A stretch of DNA of 64,000 nucleotides, from contig NZ_LR134201.1 of NCBI RefSeq assembly GCF_900635955.1, positions 1,798,001 to 1,862,000 of the forward strand. Reading direction: 5' to 3'. Position 1 is the first letter of the stretch. Every line of letters starts with the position of its first letter. A model generated the notes under the pieces. The model saw only the letters and a list, made by a program, of their open reading frames with translations, searched no databases and was not told the origin of the DNA. Below, piece after piece: positions 26,722 to 34,677 of the stretch. This DNA is from Cedecea lapagei. Lineage in GTDB: Bacteria > Pseudomonadota > Gammaproteobacteria > Enterobacterales > Enterobacteriaceae. A program made the position numbers and the translations under genes.

Positions 26722-27513
26722 ATGGCACTCTCAGACCCCGATAAACAACCCGATTCTGTCTCTTCCGTGCTGAAAGTTTTTGGCATCCTGCAGGCGCTTG
26801 GCGAAGAAAAAGAGATTGGGATCACCGAGCTTTCCCAGCGTGTGATGATGTCCAAGAGCACCGTATATCGCTTTCTGCAGACGATGAAATCCCTGGGCTA
26901 CGTCACTCAGCAAGAAGAGTCGGAAAAATATGCTCTCACGCTGAAGCTCTTTGAGCTGGGCAGCGGCGCTTTGCAAAACGTGGACCTTATCCGTAGTGCG
27001 GATCTGCAGATGCGCGAGCTTTCGCGTTTGACCAGAGAGGCCATCCACCTTGGCGCGCTGGACGACAGCAGTATTGTTTATATCCATAAAATTGACTCGC
27101 TCTATAACCTGCGCATGTACTCCCGGGTAGGCCGACGTAACCCGCTCTATAGCACGGCTATCGGCAAGGTTTTGCTGGCGTGGCGAGAGCCAGAGGAGGT
27201 GCTCGATATTCTCTCCGGCATTGAATATGTCCGCAGCACGGATCGCACTATCCTCAGCACCGAGGCGCTGCTTCCCGTCCTGCAGCAGGTTCGTGAGCAG
27301 GGTTATGGTGAGGATAACGAGGAGCAGGAAGAGGGGATTCGTTGTGTCGCCGTGCCGGTATTTGACCGCTTTGGTGTCGTTGTTGCCGGAATGAGCATTT
27401 CGTTCCCAACGCTGCGCTACACCGAGGAAGGACTTAGAGAATACGTCGACAGGCTTCAGCAGGCAGCCCGCACGCTTTCACAGCAAATGGGCTATCATCA
27501 CTACCCTTTCTGA
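26722..27513 (+). CDS. kdgR: transcriptional repressor KdgR
   Basis: 263-aa IclR-family regulator. The N-terminal winged helix-turn-helix (about 15-75) holds GITELSQRVMMSKSTVYRFLQTM; the C-terminal effector domain binds 2-keto-3-deoxygluconate. KdgR represses genes for pectin/ketodeoxygluconate use, connecting to the Entner-Doudoroff enzyme Eda at the left end of the window. A GC-rich hairpin (AGGGCCGC / GCGGCCCT, about 27520-27546) follows the stop. Confidence 0.96.
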   Translation: MALSDPDKQPDSVSSVLKVFGILQALGEEKEIGITELSQRVMMSKSTVYRFLQTMKSLGYVTQQEESEKYALTLKLFELGSGALQNVDLIRSADLQMRELSRLTREAIHLGALDDSSIVYIHKIDSLYNLRMYSRVGRRNPLYSTAIGKVLLAWREPEEVLDILSGIEYVRSTDRTILSTEALLPVLQQVREQGYGEDNEEQEEGIRCVAVPVFDRFGVVVAGMSISFPTLRYTEEGLREYVDRLQQAARTLSQQMGYHHYPF

Positions 27514-27551
27514 GCGTGGAGAGGGCCGCACCGTCGGCGCGGCCCTGCCAC

Positions 27552-27791
27552 CTAGCCGTTATCAACAGGCCTGTCGACTTTACGAAGCAGCGGGCAGTCG
27601 GTCAGACCAATAATCCCGCTGTCGGTGTGAATAAACTGTGCGGTCACGGTATTGCGCGCCGTCAGGTACTTACACTGGAGTCCAAGCCCGGCAGCATTTT
27701 CTTTGCTGCCTATCAGTACACCGTAGCCGGAGAGCAGGAGCCCAATCCAGATGATGGCGATAATAACAATCGTACGGAGAATCACGCGCAT
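27552..27791 (-). CDS. yobH: small membrane protein YobH
   Basis: 79-aa homologue of E. coli YobH with one N-terminal hydrophobic segment (TIVIIAIIWIGLLLSGYGVLI) and two conserved cysteines (GLQCKYL, LTDCPLL), probably facing the periplasm. I chose ATG 27791 because GAGGTGGG lies right before it and the length equals E. coli YobH. Convergent with kdgR. The function is unknown. Confidence 0.88.
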   Translation of the reverse strand: MRVILRTIVIIAIIWIGLLLSGYGVLIGSKENAAGLGLQCKYLTARNTVTAQFIHTDSGIIGLTDCPLLRKVDRPVDNG

Positions 27792-27882
27792 GCCCACCTC
27801 AAACATCAATTAATTCCTCTGTTAAGCTTAACTAACATAACAGGCGGCACAATCTGATGATTCTGAAATAAAACAGCAGGAA

Positions 27883-27917
27883 TCGTTACTTATGGTTTAA
27901 TTGGATAGTGTTAAATT
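27883..27917 (+). promoter_or_regulatory. PhoP-type promoter of mgrB
   Basis: TCGTTA-N5-GGTTTA (27883-27899) resembles the PhoP direct repeat with 11-bp periodicity; the second half is perfect, the first has two mismatches. A -10-like TAAATT follows at 27912, 12 bp after the box, the usual class I layout. mgrB is a known PhoP target. Confidence 0.45.
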
Positions 27918-27950
27918 AGCAAAACTCTTGGGTCATGAGGTGACGTTGTA

Positions 27951-28094
27951 GTGAGAAAGTACAGATGGGTGATTGTGTTTATCATTGTTGTTACCTGCCT
28001 GCTGTTATGGACTCAAATGATAAATGTGATGTGCGACCAGGATGTGCAATTTTTCAGCGGCGTTTGTACCATTAATAAATTTATCCCCTGGTAG
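27951..28094 (+). CDS. mgrB: PhoQ feedback inhibitor MgrB
   Basis: 47-aa bitopic inner membrane peptide. The hydrophobic segment (WVIVFIIVVTCLLLW) is followed by a periplasmic part with the conserved MCDQDVQFF and CTINKFIPW ending; the two periplasmic cysteines are needed for activity in E. coli. MgrB represses the sensor kinase PhoQ. It starts with GTG at 27951 behind GAGGTGACGTT. The frame is intact, so the loss-of-function changes that cause colistin resistance in Klebsiella are not seen. Confidence 0.95.
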   Translation: MRKYRWVIVFIIVVTCLLLWTQMINVMCDQDVQFFSGVCTINKFIPW

Positions 28095-28148
28095 TGATTC
28101 TTCTCTCTCTGCCTCAGGTGTAGAATGCCTTTTTTTTGAGGTGGTAAG

Positions 28149-28427
28149 ATGAACGAATTGGGTTTTAGTGCAGTAAATATCATGCCGCTGGCTATCTCGC
28201 TGGTGACCTTGATAGTCGGTCTTGTGTTGTGGTTTTTTGTGAATCGTTCCAGCAGCCGCGCAAACGATCAGATTGCGTTGCTTGAGGAGCTGGTCGATCT
28301 CCAGAAGCGTCAGAATGCTTTGCTGCGTCGCCTGTGCGAAGCCAACGAACCGGAGCCGGAAAAGCCTGCTGCGGCTGCGCAAGAAGAGAATGATGACGAC
28401 TTTGTTCGTCTGGTAGCGGAACGCTAA
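28149..28427 (+). CDS. yebO: YebO family membrane protein
   Basis: 92-aa protein like E. coli YebO: N-terminal membrane helix (MPLAISLVTLIVGLVLWFFV) followed by a helical, likely coiled-coil segment (NDQIALLEELVDLQKRQNALLRRL) and an acidic tail. Located between mgrB and the yobF-cspC region as in E. coli. SD GAGGTGG. The function is unknown. Confidence 0.9.
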   Translation: MNELGFSAVNIMPLAISLVTLIVGLVLWFFVNRSSSRANDQIALLEELVDLQKRQNALLRRLCEANEPEPEKPAAAAQEENDDDFVRLVAER

Positions 28428-28443
28428 CCAGGCCGGAGGTGGG

Positions 28444-29439
28444 ATGAGCTGGAAAAACCCCTGGTATAACCCGCAGTTATCCCACCATCTGCCCGATGGG
28501 TTCCGAAACACGGAGCCTTCTGAGCGGCAGCCTGGGGACCTCAAACGCTGGCGGCAGGAGCGCAAAGCGCAACATCTGCCGCAGCCGCCGGGCGAAGGTT
28601 ACTCCGCTTTTATCAAACGCTGGTGGCAACAGGCAGACCTGAGCGGTACCGACGACCGCGTTTGGTGGCTGGGGCATGCCACTTTATTACTGCGACTCAA
28701 TGGCTACATTTTGCTGACCGATCCCGTTTTCTCCCGTCGGGCATCCCCCGTTTCTTTTGCCGGCCCTTCACGGCAAACCGAAGTGCCGCTCGCTCTCAAA
28801 CAGTTACCCCGACTGGATGCGGTGTTCATTTCGCATAACCATTATGACCATCTGGACAGCAAAACCGTACGCCGGTTGTTCAAACGTTTCCCGAACGTGC
28901 ATTTCTTTGTGCCGCTTGGCCTGAAGAGGTGGTTCAGTCAACGGGGAATAGAGCAGGTGACGGAGCTGGACTGGTGGCAAAGCTTTAACTGGAGCGGCAT
29001 GGTTTTCACTCCCGTGCCGGCGCGCCACTGGAGTATGCGAACTTTCTGGGATCGTAACCGGTCGCTGTGGTGCGGCTGGGTTATTGAGCATGGCTCGCTG
29101 CGCTTTTGGTTCAGCGGTGATTCCGGTTACACCGAGTCTCTGGCAGAGATCGCCCGGCGATTAGGGCCGTTTGATATGGCGGCCTTACCTATCGGCGCCT
29201 ATGAGCCCCGCTGGTTTATGGGGGACCACCATATGGATCCCCAGCAGGCGGTAACCCTCTGGCAAGCGATCGGCAAACCAACCACTATTCCTATCCACTG
29301 GGGAGTATTTGAGCTTGCCGACGAGTCGCTCGATAAGCCGCCTCTGGAATTGCGTAAGGCGCTGGAAGCGCAGGGCGAAACTGATGCTGCGTTCTCGCCG
29401 CTGCGTATTGGACAAAGTTTGCCCTTAACGAAAAAATAA
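28444..29439 (+). CDS. metallo-beta-lactamase fold hydrolase (NAPE-PLD-like)
   Basis: 331 aa. The metal motif H-x-H-x-D-H is present as SHNHYDHLDS near residue 130. More ligands lie in PVPARHWSMR, FSGDSGYT and IPIHWGVFELADES. The overall plan resembles the L-ascorbate lactonase/NAPE-phospholipase D branch, with an N-terminal extension rich in Trp. The substrate cannot be named. It follows yebO by 16 bp, so co-transcription is likely. Not present at this place in E. coli K-12. Confidence 0.85.
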   Translation: MSWKNPWYNPQLSHHLPDGFRNTEPSERQPGDLKRWRQERKAQHLPQPPGEGYSAFIKRWWQQADLSGTDDRVWWLGHATLLLRLNGYILLTDPVFSRRASPVSFAGPSRQTEVPLALKQLPRLDAVFISHNHYDHLDSKTVRRLFKRFPNVHFFVPLGLKRWFSQRGIEQVTELDWWQSFNWSGMVFTPVPARHWSMRTFWDRNRSLWCGWVIEHGSLRFWFSGDSGYTESLAEIARRLGPFDMAALPIGAYEPRWFMGDHHMDPQQAVTLWQAIGKPTTIPIHWGVFELADESLDKPPLELRKALEAQGETDAAFSPLRIGQSLPLTKK

Positions 29440-29987
29440 GTATTTATTATTATCGCGCTTTGTGATGATTTTATTTCTATTTATCCCGCTTAAAACATCT
29501 GCATTCTCTTTTTCCGCTAGCGAAACGTTTTTATTGCCTTATGCTGGGGCACGGTGTCATTAAAATTTCATTATTTTGGTGCAATATATCAGGACCACTG
29601 TACAAGCTTTATTCTGCTGTACGTTTTAAATACGCGGGGCTAAGCCCGTAAACGGACACGGTGATTGGCCTTAGGTTAATTTGTGCATAGATATGCATAA
29701 AAAATTCTAAGGATATATCCTTACGCCAGGATTTTATTAATCTGAAATCTGGACGAAAAGTGCGGTTTACGCTAAGGTTCAGACGTCGCCAGAATATTGT
29801 TGAAACACAAGCTGTTGCAGCAACTTTCAGGGTGAAAATTAATGTTTAAAAGTGCAGGCTACTTTCTCAAAGTAACCGTGTAATTTTCTGAATCTGTGCG
29901 GCAGATCGACACATGCTTAAAAATGGCTTGCCATTGGTAACGTTGTGTGTGATAACACATTGGGTTAAACGAGGTACAGTTCTGTTT
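29440..29987. other. 548-bp gene-free region before yobF-cspC
   Basis: No convincing protein gene. A short GC hairpin GGGGCTAAGCCCG (about 29636-29650) may end the upstream gene. The rest is AT-rich and must hold the yobF-cspC promoter and a possibly long leader. I cannot place the promoter with confidence. Confidence 0.6.
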
Positions 29988-30131
29988 ATGTGTGGCATTT
30001 TCAGTAAAGAAGACCTGAGTAAACACGTTGTCGTTGAATACCGCTTCTCTGCCGAGCCTTATATTAGTGCCTCATGCAGTAATGTCTCTGTTTTATCTAA
30101 GTTATGCCTGCGGGCGAAGAATACAATCTAA
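29988..30131 (+). CDS. yobF: small stress protein YobF
   Basis: 47-aa protein nearly identical to E. coli YobF (MCGIFSKEDLSKHVVVEYRF, ending LCLRAKNTI). Start ATG 29988; the longer frame from 29913 is not conserved. It lies 12 bp upstream of cspC and is co-transcribed with it. In E. coli YobF accumulates under heat and other stresses; the mechanism is unknown. Confidence 0.9.
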   Translation: MCGIFSKEDLSKHVVVEYRFSAEPYISASCSNVSVLSKLCLRAKNTI

Positions 30132-30143
30132 GGAATTTGCAAA

Positions 30144-30353
30144 ATGGCAAAGATTAAAGGTCAAGTTAAGTGGTTCAACGAGTCTAAAGGTTTTGGTTTC
30201 ATTACTCCAGCTGACGGCAGCAAAGATGTATTCGTACACTTCTCTGCAATCCAGGGTAATGGCTTCAAAACTCTGGCTGAAGGCCAGAACGTTGAATTCG
30301 AAATCCAGGACGGCCAGAAAGGCCCTGCTGCAGTTAACGTGACTGCCATCTAA
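30144..30353 (+). CDS. cspC: cold shock-like protein CspC
   Basis: 69-aa single cold-shock domain protein, essentially identical to E. coli CspC ([17 protein letters not shown]). RNP1 is KGFGFITP and RNP2 is DVFVHFSAI, which bind single-stranded RNA/DNA. Constitutive RNA chaperone that affects stability of rpoS and other mRNAs. SD AAGGAA lies before the ATG. Overlapping frames on both strands are shadows. Confidence 0.98.
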
Positions 30354-30401
30354 TTCTGCTGGATTAGAGCTCAGGCGCGAATAACGCCGAATTGTGCCAG
30401 A

Positions 30402-30426
30402 AGCCTCGTTTCGACGGGGCTTTTTC
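30402..30426 (+). terminator. terminator after cspC
   Basis: AGCCTCG-tttcga-CGGGGCT region followed by TTTTTC, about 50 bp after the cspC stop. Confidence 0.8.
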
Positions 30427-30582
30427 ACGTCTGCAGCCCATCGACGTTTTCAGGTCATTAACAAACTGAATCATTTGTTGCCTCTTGTTGCAAAGCTGCG
30501 AAGGTATTAGCACTGTTCTCCCGGTAAAAATGCCCGAATCTGGTTAAATCTTTCAATCGCTTAGGCTGTTCAAGGAGTGGTT

Positions 30583-32328
30583 GTGAAGAAGGGTGTACCT
30601 GCTTTAACCGGTAATTTTATCCAGTGGCGTTTTGGGCTACTGTGCGTGGCTATCACCGGAAGTCTGATTTTCCTGCTTGGGCGTATCGCCTGGCTGCAAA
30701 TCATCTCGCCTGATAATCTGGTTAAGCAGGAGGATATGCGCTCCCTGCGCGAAGAGCCGATTGAGGTGCCTCGCGGAATGATAGAGGACCGCAACGGTAA
30801 ACCCCTGGCCGTCAGCGTGCCGGTTGAGGCGGTGTGGGCTGATCCGAAAACGGTGATGGAAAAGGGCGGTGTGCTGGTCAACAGCCGCTGGCAGGCCCTG
30901 GCCTCTGCGCTTCATGTTCCCCTCAGCGAAATCGCCGCACGCATTCACAGCAACGAACGCGGACGTTTTATCTATCTCGCCCGCCAGCTTGATCCCCAGC
31001 AGGCGCAATACATCGACAAACTTAATATTCCCGGCATCGCCCTGCGCGATGAGTCACGCCGTTTTTATCCCGCCGGGCGAGTGGGCGCCAACCTGATTGG
31101 CTTCACCAACATTGACGATCAGGGCATCGAGGGTATCGAGAAGAGCTTTAACCAACAGCTCACCGGCAAAGAGGGTGAGCGCCTGGTGCGTAAAGACCGC
31201 TACGGTCATGTGGTAGAAAATATCACCGAAAACCCGGCCAGTCCGGCGCACAATATTCAGCTCAGTATCGATGAACGGCTGCAAACCGTTACTGAAGATG
31301 CCCTGAGCAACGCCGTGTCGTGGAACAAAGCAGAGTCCGGTGCGGCGGTGGTCATTGACGTGCAGACCGGTGAAGTGCTGGCGATGGCCAACTATCCCAC
31401 CTTTAACCCAAACAATCGTGATGACGCAAAGCTTGATGATTTCCGCAACAGGGCGATAAGCGATACCTTCGAGCCCGGCTCAACGGTGAAGCCGATGGTG
31501 GTGATGACGGCGCTGCAGCAGGGGATTGTCCGGCCCGACAGCGTGATCGACACTCATCCGTTTACCCTTGATGGGCACCATATTCGGGACGTGGGTTTTT
31601 ATCCGCAGCTGACGTTAACCGGCGTGCTGCAGAAATCGAGCGATACCGGCGTTTCCCGCCTTTCACTGGCGATGCCCGTCCAGCATATCTGGGACACTTA
31701 CCATAAATTTGGCTTCGGGGTACCGACGGCTATCGGGCTTACCGGGGAAAGCCGCGGTCTGCTGCCGGTGCGCCAGCGCTGGGGCGAGCTGGACAGAGCG
31801 ACCTTCGCCTTTGGCTATGGGCTGATGGTGACGCCGCTTCAGCTTGCTCACGTTTACGCGACTATCGGCAGCTTTGGTATTTCACGCCCGCTCTCCATCA
31901 CGCGCGTCGATCCGCCGGTCGAAGGGCAGAGAGTGATGCCGGAAGAGATTGTTCATGAAGTGGAGCATATGATGGAAAGCGTGGCGCTTCCGGGCGGCGG
32001 TGGCGTTAAGGCAGCGGTCCACGGCTATCGCGTTGCGGTAAAAACCGGGACGGCGAAAAAGATCGGCCCGGATGGAAAATACATCGACCAGTATGTTGCC
32101 TACACGGCAGGCGTGGCTCCTGCCAGCAATCCTCGCTATGCGCTGGTGGTGGTGATTAACGATCCTTCAAACGGTAAATACTACGGCGGCGCGGTTTCGG
32201 CCCCGGTATTCAGCCAGATTATGGGAGATGTTTTGCGCCTTGAAAATATTGAACCCGACGGGCTGCCGGCAGGAGATAACAGCGTGTTGGTATTGAATAA
32301 AATGGAGAATGACCACGCCGCTATGTAG
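30583..32328 (+). CDS. second FtsI-type transpeptidase (PBP3SAL type)
   Basis: 581-aa class B penicillin-binding protein: cytoplasmic tail, one membrane helix (about 15-37), PBP dimer domain, transpeptidase domain. Motifs: S300-T-V-K303 with the acylated Ser, S352-S-D354 where FtsI usually has SSN, and K487-T-G. The position between cspC and rlmA is that of the Salmonella PBP3SAL gene, which supports septation at acidic pH. The GTG at 30583 is chosen because AAGGAG precedes it; the GTG at 30577 overlaps this SD. Ordinary ftsI sits elsewhere (mra cluster), so this is an extra copy. The Asp in the second motif is worth checking across the family. Confidence 0.9.
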   Translation: MKKGVPALTGNFIQWRFGLLCVAITGSLIFLLGRIAWLQIISPDNLVKQEDMRSLREEPIEVPRGMIEDRNGKPLAVSVPVEAVWADPKTVMEKGGVLVNSRWQALASALHVPLSEIAARIHSNERGRFIYLARQLDPQQAQYIDKLNIPGIALRDESRRFYPAGRVGANLIGFTNIDDQGIEGIEKSFNQQLTGKEGERLVRKDRYGHVVENITENPASPAHNIQLSIDERLQTVTEDALSNAVSWNKAESGAAVVIDVQTGEVLAMANYPTFNPNNRDDAKLDDFRNRAISDTFEPGSTVKPMVVMTALQQGIVRPDSVIDTHPFTLDGHHIRDVGFYPQLTLTGVLQKSSDTGVSRLSLAMPVQHIWDTYHKFGFGVPTAIGLTGESRGLLPVRQRWGELDRATFAFGYGLMVTPLQLAHVYATIGSFGISRPLSITRVDPPVEGQRVMPEEIVHEVEHMMESVALPGGGGVKAAVHGYRVAVKTGTAKKIGPDGKYIDQYVAYTAGVAPASNPRYALVVVINDPSNGKYYGGAVSAPVFSQIMGDVLRLENIEPDGLPAGDNSVLVLNKMENDHAAM

Positions 32329-32390
32329 CGGTTTCGCAAAGGGGCCATTTGGCGTTACACTTGCGCCCTTTATTGCCTCCGGAGTTCTCT

Positions 32391-33194
32391 ATGTCCTGGC
32401 TTTGCCCACTCTGCCATACCGTGCTTGCCGCCAGCGCGAACAGCTATCGCTGCCCTCAGGGGCATCAATTTGATATGGCTAAAGAAGGCTATGTTAATTT
32501 GCTGCCCGTTCAGCATAAACGTTCGAAAGATCCGGGCGACAGCGCGGAAATGATGCAGGCTCGCCGGGCTTTTCTGGACGCCGGGCATTACCAGCCCTTA
32601 CGCGAAGCGATCTGCCAGATTCTAAAGGCGGCTACGCCGTCTGCCTTACTGGATATAGGCTGCGGTGAAGGCTATTACACGGCGGGATTTGCTGAGGTTG
32701 TGGCAGAGAAGGGGGGAGAGACCTGGGGGCTGGATGTTTCAAAGGTCGCCATTCGCTACGCGGCGAAACGCTACCGCGAGGTTAAGTTTTGCGTAGCTTC
32801 AAGCCACCGCCTGCCGTTTGCCAATGAGAGCATGGATGCGATTGTGCGCATCTTTGCGCCCTGTAAAGCCGAAGAGCTGGCGAGGGTGGTGAAGCGAGGC
32901 GGCATGGTGGTGACGGCTACGCCTGGTCCACGCCATCTGATGCAGCTGAAAGGTTTGATTTATCAGGATATCGTGTTGCACAGCGAGGAAGTGGAGGCGA
33001 TGCCCGGCTTTAGCCTGCAACAGACGCTGCAACCCGGCTGGGCGATGAGCCTGCGCGGTGATGAAGCTGCAGCCCTGCTGCAAATGACGCCGTTCGCCTG
33101 GCGCGCTCGCCCGGAAGTATGGCAAGCGCTGAAGGAAGAAACGGCGTTTAGCTGTGAAACCGATTTTGTGGTGCGGGTCTGGCAGCGCGATTGA
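32391..33194 (+). CDS. rlmA: 23S rRNA (guanine-745-N1) methyltransferase
   Basis: 267 aa. The N-terminal zinc finger has four ligands (CPLCH near residue 5 and CPQGH near residue 20), followed by a Rossmann SAM domain with motif I LLDIGCGEGYYT. It methylates N1 of G745 in helix 35 of 23S rRNA. The ATG at 32391 has GGAG at a good distance and matches E. coli. Its TGA directly abuts the convergent mntP stop; together they form the palindrome TGATCA. Confidence 0.94.
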   Translation: MSWLCPLCHTVLAASANSYRCPQGHQFDMAKEGYVNLLPVQHKRSKDPGDSAEMMQARRAFLDAGHYQPLREAICQILKAATPSALLDIGCGEGYYTAGFAEVVAEKGGETWGLDVSKVAIRYAAKRYREVKFCVASSHRLPFANESMDAIVRIFAPCKAEELARVVKRGGMVVTATPGPRHLMQLKGLIYQDIVLHSEEVEAMPGFSLQQTLQPGWAMSLRGDEAAALLQMTPFAWRARPEVWQALKEETAFSCETDFVVRVWQRD

Positions 33195-33767
33195 TCAGCT
33201 AAACGGTGCGAAGTGGCTGTACATAATCTGGCAGCCAATGCCTATCAGCACGAGACCGCCGAGAATCTCTGCACGTTTCCCCAGTATTGGGCCGATAAAG
33301 CGGCCAACCATCATACCCAGCGTCGACATAATTGCCGTGGCGCAGCCGATGGCCAGTGCGGTCTGAACGATATTGACCTGCAGGAAGGCAAGGCCGACGC
33401 CCACGGCCATCGCATCCAGGCTGGTGGCAATCGCCGTTGTTACCAGCAGCCAGAAGCCGTGGCGATGAATTTTCGGGGCGTCTTCCTGACTTGTGCCGCG
33501 GAAACCTTCCAGCACCATACGTCCGCCAAGGAATACCAGCAATATAAAGGCAACCCAATGGTTCCATTCGAGCACGACCTGGCTTGCCAGCAGGCCAAGT
33601 CCCCAGCCGATGAGCGGGGTTATCGCTTCGATAGCGCCAAAAATAAGGCCGGTGCGCAGGGCTTCGGAAAATTTGGGTTTATGGAGCGTGGCGCCTTTGC
33701 CGATGGATGCGGCGAACGCGTCCATGGACATGCCGAAAGCGAGCAGGATAGTTGCGGAGAGATTCAT
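33195..33767 (-). CDS. mntP: manganese efflux pump MntP
   Basis: 190-aa, six-segment inner membrane exporter of Mn2+. Two repeated halves carry conserved acidic residues: FGMSMDAFAASIGKG in segment 1 and TSLDAMAVGVGLAF in segment 4. Start at the second of two ATGs (33767) as in E. coli; the first (33770) is also possible. Preceded by a manganese riboswitch and an MntR site, so it is induced by excess manganese at two levels. Confidence 0.95.
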   Translation of the reverse strand: MNLSATILLAFGMSMDAFAASIGKGATLHKPKFSEALRTGLIFGAIEAITPLIGWGLGLLASQVVLEWNHWVAFILLVFLGGRMVLEGFRGTSQEDAPKIHRHGFWLLVTTAIATSLDAMAVGVGLAFLQVNIVQTALAIGCATAIMSTLGMMVGRFIGPILGKRAEILGGLVLIGIGCQIMYSHFAPFS

Positions 33768-33778
33768 CATGTTGCCTC

Positions 33779-33954
33779 AGTTGGGGATATCCATATACAC
33801 GCAGACCATCCCCAACTTTACGATGGCGCGTGCCTATGGTCTCGCCTACTCAGAGCTCTGAGGCGTACATGCCACGTTAATCTCAAGGGCGGATATAACG
33901 AGTATGTTGACATGTACATTTCTGCCTATGGCAGAAATCGGCTACTCCCCAACG
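33779..33954 (-). ncRNA. yybP-ykoY manganese riboswitch
   Basis: On the minus strand the leader contains the conserved elements in order: GGGGAGTAGCC, the ACATACTCG-type segment, a long hairpin GTGGCATGTACGCC, and GGCGAGACC. These are the two metal-binding loops of the yybP-ykoY aptamer and match the E. coli mntP leader. Directly after it, GTTGGGGAT / ATCCCCAAC forms an expression-platform hairpin ending just before the mntP SD (GAGG), so Mn2+ likely frees translation. Confidence 0.92.
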
Positions 33955-34089
33955 ACGGGCGCAACCTTAACATATTTTTTTAAATTAAAACAATCTTTGA
34001 ATTCTATTTTTCGCATTATTTCTTGATAACGATGGGCATTTCACCGCATATGCAAATGAAACGTTAAAATAAAGCCATATAAATTTTAT

Positions 34090-34110
34090 GAAATAGCAAT
34101 GGCTATGTTT
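34090..34110. promoter_or_regulatory. MntR box before mntP
   Basis: Read on the minus strand: AAACATAGC-N4-GCTATTTC, close to the perfect MntR palindrome AAACATAGC-N4-GCTATGTTT. It lies upstream of the riboswitch in the mntP promoter region. Confidence 0.65.
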
Positions 34111-34158
34111 TGCTGACCAAAAATAAGCCACAAATATAGACGTTGCTATAATTGTAAC

Positions 34159-34617
34159 TTACTGAGTTGAAACCATTAATTTGTATATTTTTTCAAGGTC
34201 ATCAATATTCTTTACCCGAATCAGTAAGCGTCGCTGCTCTAATTGCATCACCAGCACGCCATCCTCAGATAAATTCATCTCTTTAATACGGTTATATTCC
34301 ACCCAAACATTGGCGAAGAAAAAACCATGGCTTTTGAACACGATCTTCGGCTGCCTGAACCATGACAGATAAATGGCCATCAATGCCAGGGCAGATAATA
34401 ACCACGTGGTCAGCGGGGTGCCGTGAGCCGTGATGTTGTTGTAGATGAGGATGCCGATGAGAAAGACAAAGATGGCGCTGTCGACACGGTTGCGGCGTAG
34501 CAGGGGGATTTTAAGCAGGGTTTTGCCCTTAAGTCTGTCCATCACAAATTCATCGTAAACAGCAAAAGCCAGCAGCAGCGCGATGAAAACAACCAGCACG
34601 ACATCCGTCAGCGTCAT
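34159..34617 (-). CDS. yobD: inner membrane protein YobD (DUF986)
   Basis: 152-aa homologue of E. coli YobD. It has three hydrophobic segments (DVVLVVFIALLLAFAVYDEF; SAIFVFLIGILIYNNI; WLLSALALMAIYLSW) and a soluble C-terminal domain (FFFANVWVEYNRIKEMNLSEDG). Downstream of manXYZ on the same strand but behind a terminator. The function is unknown. Confidence 0.92.
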   Translation of the reverse strand: MTLTDVVLVVFIALLLAFAVYDEFVMDRLKGKTLLKIPLLRRNRVDSAIFVFLIGILIYNNITAHGTPLTTWLLSALALMAIYLSWFRQPKIVFKSHGFFFANVWVEYNRIKEMNLSEDGVLVMQLEQRRLLIRVKNIDDLEKIYKLMVSTQ

Positions 34618-34636
34618 GAAACCTCCCGTTAAAGAT

Positions 34637-34666
34637 AAAAAAACCGGGAGCTAAATGCCCCCGGTT
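34637..34666 (-). terminator. terminator after manZ
   Basis: On the minus strand AACCGGGGGC pairs with GCTCCCGGTT (one mismatch) and is followed by seven T. It separates manXYZ from yobD. Confidence 0.85.
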
Positions 34667-34677
34667 GGCAGTTCAAA

